A stretch of DNA of 64,000 nucleotides. It comes from an uncultured Bacteroides sp. Lineage in GTDB: Bacteria; Bacteroidota; Bacteroidia; Bacteroidales; Bacteroidaceae. The notes under the pieces were generated by a model that was not told where the DNA came from, did not search any database, and saw only the letters and a list, made by a program, of their open reading frames with translations. The stretch is from contig CASFGA010000006.1 in assembly GCA_949294185.1 (NCBI GenBank), positions 1 through 64,000 on the forward strand, written 5' to 3'. Of the stretch, positions 35,965-44,250 are shown one piece after another. How positions within the stretch are numbered: the stretch's first letter is position 1; the number at the start of each line of letters is the position of its first letter. The translations under genes and the position numbers were made by a program.

Positions 35965-37308
35965 TTATAAGCGTCCTAATAGTTTCTTTTCAGCAGTTTC
36001 CGCTGCTTGGAAGTCAAAGCCGGAGATGACTTGACTCATCAGCTGCTCGATACGGTCATTGCACAAGTTGCCGATGCTGCCTTCATGCGTGTGGTGTACC
36101 TGCTTGCTGTGGGTAAACTGTCCGGCCTCAATGTCCAGTCCCACTTTCTTATAGGCATCGCGGAAAGGCATTCCTTCATTGGCCAGGCGGTTTACTTCTT
36201 CCACGCTGAACATGTACAGATATTTGTCATCGTCCAAGATGTGTTCGTTGATGCTGATTCTCTCCATGATGTAGGATGCCATCTTCAGACAGTCTTTCAG
36301 TTCGTCGAACACGGGCAGGAAAGCTTCCTTGATGATTTGCAGATCGCGGAAATATCCCGAAGGCAGATTGTTCATTATCATCATGATCTGTTGGGGGAGT
36401 GACTGAATCTTGTTGCATTTTGCACGGGTCAGTTCGAACACATCCGGGTTCTTTTTGTGGGGCATGATACTGGATCCGGTGGTACATTCATCGGGCAGCT
36501 TCACAAAACCGAAGTTCTGGCAGCTGAACATGCAGGCATCAAAAGCCATTTTTGACAAGGTTCCCGCTATCGAAGCCAAGGCAAAGGCGACATTCCGCTC
36601 CATCTTTCCACGCCCCATCTGCGCATAAACCACATTGTAGTTCATGGAATCAAATCCTAACAGTCGGGTCGTCATTTCGCGGTTCAAGGGGAAGGAAGAA
36701 CCGTATCCGGCGGCAGAACCGAGCGGATTGCGGTTGCAAAGCTTGTAGGCCGCCTGCAGGAAGAGCATATCGTCTACCAGACTTTCAGCGTAGGCGCCGA
36801 ACCACAGGCCGAATGATGAGGGCATGGCGATTTGCAGATGCGTGTATCCCGGCATCAATACATCCTTGTAGCGGTTGCTTTGAGCTATCAATATGTGGAA
36901 AAGACGCTCTACGGCTTCCGCTGTCTCCTTGATTTGTGCACGGGTGAAGAGCTTTAAGTCTACCAGCACCTGGTCGTTGCGTGAGCGTCCGCTGTGAATC
37001 TTCTTGCCGACATCGCCCAAACTCCGAGTCAGCATAAGCTCTACTTGTGAATGTACATCTTCCACCCCCTCTTCGATTACGAATTCTCCCGCTTCGGCCG
37101 AAGCATATATCTTTTTCAACTCTTCCAACAGGATTTTCAGCTCGTCTGTGCTCAGCAGGCCGATGCTTTCAAGCATGGTGATGTGGGCCATCGATCCCAG
37201 TATGTCGTATTTCGCCAGATAAAGATCCATTTCGCGGTCGCGTCCCACGGTGAACCGGTCGATTTCTTCATTCACCTGGACATTTTTTTCCCAAAGTTTC
37301 AGAGCCAT
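35965..37308 (-). CDS. argH: Argininosuccinate lyase
   Basis: This cytoplasmic enzyme of 447 residues splits argininosuccinate into arginine and fumarate. It has MALKLWEKNVQVNEEIDRFT at the start, EDVHSQVELMLTRSLGDVGK, GRSRNDQVLVDLKLF, MPGYTHLQIAMPSSFGLWFG and the fumarase/aspartase signature GSSIMPHKKNPDVFELTRAK. It is the last gene of the pyrE-SRPBCC-argH group. A 22-base gap separates it from the SRPBCC gene. Confidence 0.97.
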   Translation of the reverse strand: MALKLWEKNVQVNEEIDRFTVGRDREMDLYLAKYDILGSMAHITMLESIGLLSTDELKILLEELKKIYASAEAGEFVIEEGVEDVHSQVELMLTRSLGDVGKKIHSGRSRNDQVLVDLKLFTRAQIKETAEAVERLFHILIAQSNRYKDVLMPGYTHLQIAMPSSFGLWFGAYAESLVDDMLFLQAAYKLCNRNPLGSAAGYGSSFPLNREMTTRLLGFDSMNYNVVYAQMGRGKMERNVAFALASIAGTLSKMAFDACMFSCQNFGFVKLPDECTTGSSIMPHKKNPDVFELTRAKCNKIQSLPQQIMMIMNNLPSGYFRDLQIIKEAFLPVFDELKDCLKMASYIMERISINEHILDDDKYLYMFSVEEVNRLANEGMPFRDAYKKVGLDIEAGQFTHSKQVHHTHEGSIGNLCNDRIEQLMSQVISGFDFQAAETAEKKLLGRL

Positions 37309-37330
37309 CTTCTTCTTGTTTTTGCAGTTT

Positions 37331-37759
37331 TCAATAGGAAATAGTAGCGAGCATTTCCGCCAGTTTTTCCACGCCGTCCTGTAGAGGTTTTGATACCATC
37401 GTTTTCATAAACATGTTTACCTCTGCGCGGATGGTGGCTTTCAGCTTGGCTTCTTCTTCTGTCACGGGCAGAATCTGAATCCAAAGCGTCAGGGGAATGG
37501 GAGAATGTTCGCCTTCAAATTTGATGCACTTCATGGGCTCGCGCTCGATGATGCGCAGTGTCAGACTGATTCCCTGCACCTTTATGGTCAGTGAATCGCG
37601 GTCGAAGCTGAGATCTTCCAGCTTTCCTTCCAGTTTGTCTTTCAAGGCATCCATACGTTCCTGTATGGAGGCGATGTTGTTCAAGTCCGACAATTTGTTG
37701 TATACCCGTTCCTGACTGTAAGGAATGTGCTTGATGCTGCTTTCAAACTGTGCCGTCAT
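37331..37759 (-). CDS. SRPBCC (START-like) family protein
   Basis: The protein has 142 residues with a helix-grip fold pattern: MTAQFESSIKHIPYSQERVY, LNNIASIQERMDALKDKLEG, then strands such as SLTIKVQGISLTLRIIEREP and SPIPLTLWIQILPVTEEEA, and a long C-terminal helix. The fold binds hydrophobic ligands. No ligand can be named. The start is placed at 37759, since the frame open to 37795 adds residues unlike the family. It is wedged between pyrE and argH. Confidence 0.8.
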   Translation of the reverse strand: MTAQFESSIKHIPYSQERVYNKLSDLNNIASIQERMDALKDKLEGKLEDLSFDRDSLTIKVQGISLTLRIIEREPMKCIKFEGEHSPIPLTLWIQILPVTEEEAKLKATIRAEVNMFMKTMVSKPLQDGVEKLAEMLATISY

Positions 37760-37883
37760 TTTTTCAATTGCATAAAACCGCAACATTCCAAGCACGGAAA
37801 TTCATTTTGCAACGGAGCCAAAAAGTATAAGCCCGTATGCTAATCTGTCCGTGCCCGGAATGGAGTGTCTGTTAGTTATAATG

Positions 37884-38519
37884 TTATTTTCCCGTCCAGT
37901 GTGCAGGGTCTTGTCTCCATGCCTGCAAAACAGGAATATCCTCTTCGTTGATATAGTCGGTCTTCAGAGCCGCGTCCAGAACGGCATTGTAGTTCGTCAG
38001 GGTAATCAGTTCAACCTTGGCGTTCTTGAAAGCTTCGACCGACACGTCAAAGCCATAAGTGAAAGATGCAATCATGCCGATTACTTCGCATCCGTCGCGG
38101 CGGATGGCCTCTACGGCCTTCAGACTGCTTCCGCCTGTTGAAACCAGGTCTTCGATTACTACAACCTTCATTCCCGGACGGAGTTCACCTTCGATCAAGT
38201 TTTCCAAACCATGATCTTTCGGGCTTGAACGGACATAGACAAAAGGCAAATTCAGTTCGTTGGCTACGAGTGCCCCCTGTGCGATAGCTCCGGTTGCTAC
38301 TCCTGCAATGGCATCAACATCACTGAACTTTTCAAGAATGATACGACATATTTCCAACTTTACGAAATTACGCAATGCAGGATAAGATAAAGTCTTGCGG
38401 TTGTCGCAATAGATAGGCGACTTCCACCCTGATGCCCATGTAAAAGGATTAGCCGGTTGAATCTTGACCGCTTTTACCTTCAGCAATTTTTCTGCGAATA
38501 ATCTTTCCAATGCTTTCAT
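37884..38519 (-). CDS. pyrE: Orotate phosphoribosyltransferase
   Basis: The 211-residue enzyme adds orotate to PRPP, making orotidine monophosphate in pyrimidine synthesis. It opens with MKALERLFAEKLLKVKAVKI, followed by TWASGWKSPIYCDNRKTLSY, VDAIAGVATGAIAQGALVAN, YVRSSPKDHGLENLIEGEL and the PRPP-binding motif KVVVIEDLVSTGGSSLKAVE. It has its own -7 box upstream and probably heads the unit with the SRPBCC gene and argH. Confidence 0.97.
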   Translation of the reverse strand: MKALERLFAEKLLKVKAVKIQPANPFTWASGWKSPIYCDNRKTLSYPALRNFVKLEICRIILEKFSDVDAIAGVATGAIAQGALVANELNLPFVYVRSSPKDHGLENLIEGELRPGMKVVVIEDLVSTGGSSLKAVEAIRRDGCEVIGMIASFTYGFDVSVEAFKNAKVELITLTNYNAVLDAALKTDYINEEDIPVLQAWRQDPAHWTGK

Positions 38520-38550
38520 AACCTAACTGTATATCTGATAAATGTTTCTG

Positions 38551-38558
38551 CAAAAATA
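38551..38558 (-). promoter_or_regulatory. -7 box of the pyrE unit
   Basis: The minus strand reads TATTTTTG, a full match, 32 bases before the pyrE ATG. No clear -33 TTG is seen. Confidence 0.55.
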
Positions 38559-38611
38559 TGTAAATCCCGTGGGAATAGAAAATTTACATGCGTTAATTTT
38601 GTGAAATCCGG

Positions 38612-39316
38612 TCAGATTGCGTTGTATTTTGCCCATGCAAGTGTCAGAATACTGATGCGGATGTCTTTTATGTCGAGGAGAGCTTCGGCGCAGGCGGTGA
38701 GTGTGGCTCCGGTGGTCAGTACATCATCGGTCAGCAGCAGGTGTTTTCCGGACAGCCGGGCGGCTTCGGATGTCGTGGTGAACAAGGCTTCAGCATTTTC
38801 CCGGCGTTCGTAGTTTGACTTGTGTGTTTGTGTGAGATTGTTTCTGACGCGGCGCAACACATTATTATATATAGGGATTCCGGTTTTCTCGGAGATGCCC
38901 GAAGCAAACCATTCGCTCTGGTTGTAGCCGCGCTCCTGCAATCGTTTCGGATGTAGCGGTACGGGGACCAGTGCGTCAATATGGGTGAAAAAGTTCGTCT
39001 TGAGCAATTCTTCGGCCGACAGTATGCCCATTTGCCTGCATACATCCTTTCGTCCGTGATATTTCATGGCATATAAGATTTGTGCCACCTTTCCGCCTTT
39101 GGCATACAAGTAGAGGGCAGATGCCCGTTCTATCGGGATGATTCCCCAGAAGAGTTGTTCCATGCGGTTTCCGGGGGTATCTCCCAGGTTGGTTTGGGGA
39201 AGTTCGGCCAGACAGGTGATGCAGACAGCCTCTTCACTTGGAAGAAGCTTTTTTCCACATGCCAGACACCAGCGTGGGAACAGAAAATCTTTCAGGTCAG
39301 AAAGTAATGTCGTCAT
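38612..39316 (-). CDS. comF: ComF family phosphoribosyltransferase-like protein
   Basis: The protein has 234 residues. An N-terminal zinc-ribbon-like segment (FLFPRWCLACGKKLL, then CITCL) is followed by a PRTase domain with FTHIDALVPVPLHPKRLQER, GYNQSEWFASG and the PRPP motif HLLLTDDVLTTGATLTACAE. ComF proteins take part in DNA uptake or recombination in other bacteria. The role in Bacteroidota is not established. The start is placed at 39316, which overlaps the end of recX by 20 bases, so translation is probably coupled. Confidence 0.88.
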   Translation of the reverse strand: MTTLLSDLKDFLFPRWCLACGKKLLPSEEAVCITCLAELPQTNLGDTPGNRMEQLFWGIIPIERASALYLYAKGGKVAQILYAMKYHGRKDVCRQMGILSAEELLKTNFFTHIDALVPVPLHPKRLQERGYNQSEWFASGISEKTGIPIYNNVLRRVRNNLTQTHKSNYERRENAEALFTTTSEAARLSGKHLLLTDDVLTTGATLTACAEALLDIKDIRISILTLAWAKYNAI

Positions 39317-39779
39317 TTGCGCCTGTCTGTTTGAGCTGTTGCATGATTTCATCTGCCGAGAATCCGCGTCCTGCCGCGAATCGCATCAGCTTGGCATTGC
39401 GTTCGTATTCGGTTGCAGCCTTGACGGTCTTTGCTTTTTGCTTCAGCAAGTGTTGCAGAATGTCGGCGTATTCCCTTTCGTCGATTTCATCCAGTCCGTT
39501 GGAAATGGCATCTTGAGGCAGTTGTTTCATGCGGAGTGCCTGGATGATTTTCAGCCGTCCCCATTGGTTGAACCGGTATTTGTCTCTTACAAAGAAACGG
39601 CAGAAGCGTTCGTTGTCCAGATAACGTTCTTTCAGCAGATGAGAAAGAATGTTTTCCGTAGTCGTTTCATCGGCTCCCCACAGCGCCAGCTTTGTCCGAA
39701 TTTCCGACGGACAGTGTTCGGCTGCCGAGCAGTAGGCTTCAGCCTTCAGTCTTAGTTCGTGTTCGGTATAGTTTTTCAT
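39297..39779 (-). CDS. recX: Regulatory protein RecX
   Basis: This 160-residue RecA modulator consists of three-helix repeats. EHELRLKAEAYCSAAEHCPS and LKERYLDNERFCRFFVRDKY with RFNQWGRLKIIQALRMKQLP are family signatures. The ATG overlaps the prmC stop by four bases (39776-39779), and the 3' end overlaps comF. recA is not nearby. Confidence 0.88.
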   Translation of the reverse strand: MKNYTEHELRLKAEAYCSAAEHCPSEIRTKLALWGADETTTENILSHLLKERYLDNERFCRFFVRDKYRFNQWGRLKIIQALRMKQLPQDAISNGLDEIDEREYADILQHLLKQKAKTVKAATEYERNAKLMRFAAGRGFSADEIMQQLKQTGANDDITF

Positions 39780-40618
39780 GGTCTTACAGCTTTTATCATG
39801 CGGTCATTCCCGTAAAAGTCTTTGCGCAACTCGATGTCTTGGTAGCCTGCATCTGCCAGTAGGCTTTGCATTTCATCGCCATAGGCCCGGTTGATTTCAA
39901 AAAAGAGCTTCCCTCCCGGAGACAGAAGGTCTTGCCCCAGACGGGCGATGCGCCGGTAAAAGCGGAGCGGATCATGGTCGGGGACGAACAGGGCAAGTTC
40001 CGGCTCATGGTCAAGAACGTTGCGGCTCATTTCCTTCCGTTCACTTTCCCGGACATAAGGAGGGTTGCTCACGATAATGTCCGTTTGGGTGAGGGGAGGG
40101 AGGGGGTTCATGACATCCACCATACGGAAATCTGCCCGTATTCCGTGGCGCGCTGCATTTTTTCGTGCTATATCGAGTGCTGCGGCGGATATGTCCCATG
40201 CGGTTACCTTAGCCTTGTTCATCCGGCAAGCCAGCGATATGGCAATACAGCCGCTTCCTGTTCCGATATCGAGTACAGACAAGTCCGTTTGCGGGCAGTC
40301 GGCTACGATCCAGTCCACCAGTTCCTCCGTTTCGGGACGGGGAATCAGTACGGCGGGCGTAACCTCAAACATCCGTCCGCCGAAGCGGGCTTCGCCGATG
40401 ATGTACTGAATCGGCTCGTAATGTTCAAGTCGTAGCAGAATATCGTCCAGGCGTTTCCGGTTTTCTGCCGGAAAATCCATATCTTTGCCTGCGTATAGCA
40501 TGAGAGCTGAAAAGCCGAACACTTCTTCCAGAATCCATCTGGCGAGGGCCGAGGCTTCGGATTCCGCATACGAGGCGGCGGTGAGCCGCTGCTTTATATA
40601 GGTATAGAGAGGATGCAT
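39776..40618 (-). CDS. prmC: Peptide chain release factor N5-glutamine methyltransferase
   Basis: This SAM-dependent methyltransferase of 280 residues modifies the GGQ glutamine of release factors. The N-terminal helical domain (MHPLYTYIKQRLTAASY) is followed by EPIQYIIGEARFGGRMFEVT, LIPRPETEELVDWIV, VLDIGTGSGCIAISLAC (SAM) and the catalytic NPPY motif in IIVSNPPYVRESERKEM. I chose the ATG at 40618. The open frame to 40909 crosses into ribD on the other strand. It heads the prmC-recX-comF unit. Confidence 0.96.
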   Translation of the reverse strand: MHPLYTYIKQRLTAASYAESEASALARWILEEVFGFSALMLYAGKDMDFPAENRKRLDDILLRLEHYEPIQYIIGEARFGGRMFEVTPAVLIPRPETEELVDWIVADCPQTDLSVLDIGTGSGCIAISLACRMNKAKVTAWDISAAALDIARKNAARHGIRADFRMVDVMNPLPPLTQTDIIVSNPPYVRESERKEMSRNVLDHEPELALFVPDHDPLRFYRRIARLGQDLLSPGGKLFFEINRAYGDEMQSLLADAGYQDIELRKDFYGNDRMIKAVRP

Positions 40619-40640
40619 GTCTTGATTTGATAATGGAATG

Positions 40641-40648
40641 CAAAAGTA
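40641..40648 (-). promoter_or_regulatory. -7 box of the prmC-recX-comF unit
   Basis: The minus strand reads TACTTTTG, a full match, 23 bases before the prmC ATG, inside the 51-base gap shared with divergent ribD. Confidence 0.55.
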
Positions 40649-40669
40649 AGCATAAAAAACAACAAGCCT

Positions 40670-41725
40670 ATGACGACAGATGAAAAATATATCCGCAGGT
40701 GTATCCAGTTGGCAAAAAACGGACTGATAAATGCTGCTCCCAATCCGATGGTGGGAGCCGTCATTGTGTATCAGGGCAGGATAATCGGCGAAGGGTATCA
40801 TGCGCGGTGCGGTGAAGGCCATGCCGAAGTAAATGCCGTCCGTTCGGTGAAAGATGAGGAGCTGCTGAAGGATTCGACGCTTTATGTCAGCCTTGAGCCT
40901 TGTTCGCACTACGGGAAGACCCCTCCGTGTGCCGATATGATTATTCGTAAAGGAATACCGCGTGTGGTTGTAGGTTGTGTCGACCCCTTTTCAAAAGTGT
41001 CGGGGCGCGGCATCGCGAAGTTGCGGGACGCGGGCGTTGATGTGACGGTAGGCGTGCTGGAGGCGGAGTGTCAGGCTCTGATCCGCCGTTTTGTGGTGTT
41101 CAACACCCGGCGGCGGCCGTATGTCACCTTGAAGTGGGCGCAGTCGGCCGACGGATTCATTGATAAAAAGCGAACGGGGGGCAGTCCGGCAGTCCTTTCT
41201 ACGCCGGTTACGGCCATGTATGTCCATAAGCAGCGGGCAGAACACAAGGCCATTCTTGTGGGGCGGTGCACGGCGCAGCTTGACAATCCTTCGCTCACCG
41301 TCCGCCATTGGTATGGCCCGAATCCGCTCCGGTTGGTGATAGACCGTGCTTTGCAGTTGCCCGAATCGCTCCGGCTGTTCGACGGAAGCACGCCGACCGT
41401 TGTCTTTACCGCCTTGCGGCGCGCTTCTCGGGAGAATCTGGAGTATGTCACGCTGGATTTTGACCGAGATATTCTGCCGCAAGTCATGGACGAACTTTGC
41501 CGGCGCAATGTCCAGTCGCTGTTGGTGGAGGGAGGAACGCAGCTTTTGCAGTCGTTTGTCGACGGGGAATGGTGGGATGAAATCTATGTGGAGCATGCTT
41601 CCGCCGTGCTGGGTGAGGGGGTGAAGGCTCCGTCAGTCCCTGCCGGATACCCGGTTGTATACGAGCGGCGCGACGGAGTGGCGGTGGCACATTATCTCCG
41701 TGAAACGGGCGATTCCCAGGTCTGA
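40670..41725 (+). CDS. ribD: Bifunctional riboflavin deaminase/reductase RibD
   Basis: The protein has 351 residues. The N-terminal cytidine-deaminase-like domain has the zinc ligands in GEGHAEVNAVRSV and LEPCSHYGKTPPCADMI. The C-terminal reductase domain (from about residue 145) includes RPYVTLKWAQSADGFIDK, GGSPAVLSTPVTAMYVHKQR and LLVEGGTQLLQSFVDG. It carries out the second and third steps of riboflavin synthesis. It is divergent from prmC. No other rib genes are present. Confidence 0.96.
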   Translation: MTTDEKYIRRCIQLAKNGLINAAPNPMVGAVIVYQGRIIGEGYHARCGEGHAEVNAVRSVKDEELLKDSTLYVSLEPCSHYGKTPPCADMIIRKGIPRVVVGCVDPFSKVSGRGIAKLRDAGVDVTVGVLEAECQALIRRFVVFNTRRRPYVTLKWAQSADGFIDKKRTGGSPAVLSTPVTAMYVHKQRAEHKAILVGRCTAQLDNPSLTVRHWYGPNPLRLVIDRALQLPESLRLFDGSTPTVVFTALRRASRENLEYVTLDFDRDILPQVMDELCRRNVQSLLVEGGTQLLQSFVDGEWWDEIYVEHASAVLGEGVKAPSVPAGYPVVYERRDGVAVAHYLRETGDSQV

Positions 41726-41940
41726 CAGGATGAAAATTTGTTATCATGCCTGCAAAACCGGCTTTTTCTCTTGCCAAATCCTTTTTTTGTGAGGTGAAGT
41801 CGGTCGCCTGGCGTTTTTTGCAGTGTCAAATGCCTTGAATAAAGTCGTAAAAAGCCGTGTTTGGCAGATAAAAAACAGGAGTTTATCCATAATTTTATAT
41901 AAAACTTCCCGTAAAAGTGTCGTAACGAAAAAAAACTTTC

Positions 41941-41948
41941 TACTTTTG
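41941..41948 (+). promoter_or_regulatory. -7 box of the DUF6242-uppS-bamA-ompH-murI unit
   Basis: TACTTTTG, a full match, 29 bases before the ATG at 41978. No clear -33 TTG is seen. The region between ribD and here (41726-41940) shows no gene. Confidence 0.55.
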
Positions 41949-41977
41949 CAACTTGTAATAAAAGAACTCATTTGCAG

Positions 41978-43471
41978 ATGAAGATAAAGTGTTTGCCGCT
42001 GCTTGCGGCTTTTTTGACCGTTTCCTTTATAGTGACGTCTTGTTTGAATAGTGATGAGACGGAAGCGACATATTCTTTCAATAGCAGTATCACGGCCTTT
42101 TCTCTCGGTACGCTCCATATCGACCGGATGGGAATTGACAGCAACGGAGAGGACAGTGCCTATGTAGACACCATCAACTGCGCCAAATATCCGTTTTCGA
42201 TAGACCAGACCACCCGTGTCATTGAGAATAAGGACTCCTTGCCTGTAGGCACGCACATCGACAAGGTGGTGACAGACCTTGAAGCGGATTCTGAAGTCAT
42301 CTTTTATACCAAGAGCGGAAAGGATACGCTGTGGACTTCCACCGATTCCATCGACTTTACGATGAACGATCCCGAGACCGGAGTGCAGGAACACGCCGTG
42401 ATGTTTGGCGTGTATGCTTACAGCGGGACGCGGGGAAAGACCTATAAGGTGAAAGTGAACGTTCATCTGCAGGAACCGGACACGATAACCTGGAAAAACT
42501 TCAATTCTCCGGCGTTTTCCACGCCTCTTGCGGAGATGAAGGCCGTGTATGCGGGCGGCAAGGTGTTTGTGTTCGGAAAGGATGGTACGGAAACCGTAAT
42601 CCGTTATATGGAGGTGAGCTCCGGCGAGCCTCAGGCCTGGCAGGATGTGGAGGTGACCGGACTTTCTTCCATACAGGCCGCTTCGGCCACGGTATGGCGG
42701 GATGAGGTCTATTTCCTGGCCAATGGCGGAAAGCTTTGCAGGATAAAACCGGATTTGAGTGTGGAGACAGGCCTGTGTGGTGAAACGTTTACCCAGCTGA
42801 TTGCAGGCGCAGACTATGAGGCCGAGCCGGTGATGTACGCCTGTACAGCTGACGGAAGCGGAATATTGTCTGCAGACTATACTTGGACGCTTTCGGATCC
42901 CGGAATGAATTTCGCCGCCGATAAAAACATTTTCTCGGCCAATGCCGAAGTTTCATACAACAGCAATTTGCACCGCATCATTGTCATGGTCGACGACAGA
43001 GCGGCCAATGATACGGCTGCTACGGTATACAGCCGCCTCTCCAACGGAGGATGGATGGAATATGCTACTTCCAACGCCCCGCTTCCTGGTCTGGAGAACA
43101 TTTCCATGATTAGCTATGACAAGAAATTATATGCATTCGGAGGAAAAAGTACCGCCTCCGGAACGACACTTACCCGGCCTTTCGGCTATTTCTTCTCCTC
43201 CACCGACAACGGACTGACCTGGCAGCAGGTAGAAGAAGAAATGGCGTTCCCGCAGGAGGCGGCTGAAAAGGGGGCCAATGGCATTACCGAATCGTTCGGC
43301 AAACGTTATACTGACAACGGTGGAGCCTATGCAGCAGCCGTCAGCATCCCGCAAGAAGAACTTAATGCGGAGGGGGCACTGAATCCGAGCTTTATATGGA
43401 TTGTGTGGGGCGACGGAACAGTCAGCCGCGGACATATCAACCGTTTGGGCTTCAAGCCTAAGCAGTGGTGA
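41978..43471 (+). CDS. DUF6242-type lipoprotein
   Basis: The protein has 497 residues with a lipoprotein signal ending in VTSCLNSDE (Cys21). An N-terminal domain ([40 protein letters not shown]) is followed by a repetitive propeller-like part with Kelch-like phrases ([68 protein letters not shown]). The family is known in Bacteroidota but its role is not. The start is the ATG at 41978. It lies 16 bases before uppS and so leads the envelope operon, which suggests, without proof, a link to cell-envelope work. Confidence 0.8.
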   Translation: MKIKCLPLLAAFLTVSFIVTSCLNSDETEATYSFNSSITAFSLGTLHIDRMGIDSNGEDSAYVDTINCAKYPFSIDQTTRVIENKDSLPVGTHIDKVVTDLEADSEVIFYTKSGKDTLWTSTDSIDFTMNDPETGVQEHAVMFGVYAYSGTRGKTYKVKVNVHLQEPDTITWKNFNSPAFSTPLAEMKAVYAGGKVFVFGKDGTETVIRYMEVSSGEPQAWQDVEVTGLSSIQAASATVWRDEVYFLANGGKLCRIKPDLSVETGLCGETFTQLIAGADYEAEPVMYACTADGSGILSADYTWTLSDPGMNFAADKNIFSANAEVSYNSNLHRIIVMVDDRAANDTAATVYSRLSNGGWMEYATSNAPLPGLENISMISYDKKLYAFGGKSTASGTTLTRPFGYFFSSTDNGLTWQQVEEEMAFPQEAAEKGANGITESFGKRYTDNGGAYAAAVSIPQEELNAEGALNPSFIWIVWGDGTVSRGHINRLGFKPKQW

Positions 43472-43487
43472 GTTTATTAACGAACAG

Positions 43488-44228
43488 ATGAAAAACATGC
43501 AAGAAAAAGACCAGATAGACAGAACTCGCATCCCGGTACACATTGCCATCATCATGGATGGCAACGGGCGTTGGGCAAAACAGCGCGGACAAGCGCGCAC
43601 GTTCGGCCATCAGGCCGGAGCGGAGACGGTGCATGTCATTGCGGAAGAAGCCGCACGGCTGGGGGTGAAGTTCCTTACACTTTATACATTCTCCACTGAA
43701 AACTGGAGCCGGCCGGTGGATGAGGTCGCCGCCCTGATGAGTCTGCTTATGGACTCCATAGAGGAAGAGACTTTCATGAAGAACAACATCCGTTTTGCCA
43801 TTATCGGCGATACGGACAAGCTGCCCGAAAACGTGTTGGCCCGGTTGAACCAGTGCATTGAGCATACTTCGAAGAATACGGGCATGTGTCTGACGCTTGC
43901 CTTGAGCTATTCCTCGAAATGGGAGATTACGGAGGCCGTAAGGCAGATTGCTTCGGAAGTTGCCGGAGGAAAGCTGAGTCCGGAGGAAATAACCGACCAG
44001 ACTATTGACTGTCATCTGGCAACCGCGTCCATGCCCGATCCGGATCTGTTGATCCGCACGGGCGGAGAAATACGCCTGAGCAATTATATGCTTTGGCAGT
44101 GCGCTTATTCCGAGCTTTATTTTTGTGATACATACTGGCCCGACTTCAAGGAAGACGAACTGCATAAGGCCATTTGTGATTATCAGAAGAGAGAACGCCG
44201 ATTCGGCAAAACCAGTGAACAAATATAG
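43488..44228 (+). CDS. uppS: Undecaprenyl diphosphate synthase (isoprenyl transferase)
   Basis: This cis-prenyltransferase of 246 residues makes the C55 lipid carrier for peptidoglycan and surface glycans. Signature stretches are [53 protein letters not shown] and [21 protein letters not shown] placed the start at 43488 (MKNMQEKDQ), with 43497 as the alternative. An open frame upstream overlaps the lipoprotein gene. bamA starts 22 bases downstream. Confidence 0.96.
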   Translation: MKNMQEKDQIDRTRIPVHIAIIMDGNGRWAKQRGQARTFGHQAGAETVHVIAEEAARLGVKFLTLYTFSTENWSRPVDEVAALMSLLMDSIEEETFMKNNIRFAIIGDTDKLPENVLARLNQCIEHTSKNTGMCLTLALSYSSKWEITEAVRQIASEVAGGKLSPEEITDQTIDCHLATASMPDPDLLIRTGGEIRLSNYMLWQCAYSELYFCDTYWPDFKEDELHKAICDYQKRERRFGKTSEQI

Positions 44229-44250
44229 TAAGTAAGATAAAAAAAGAACA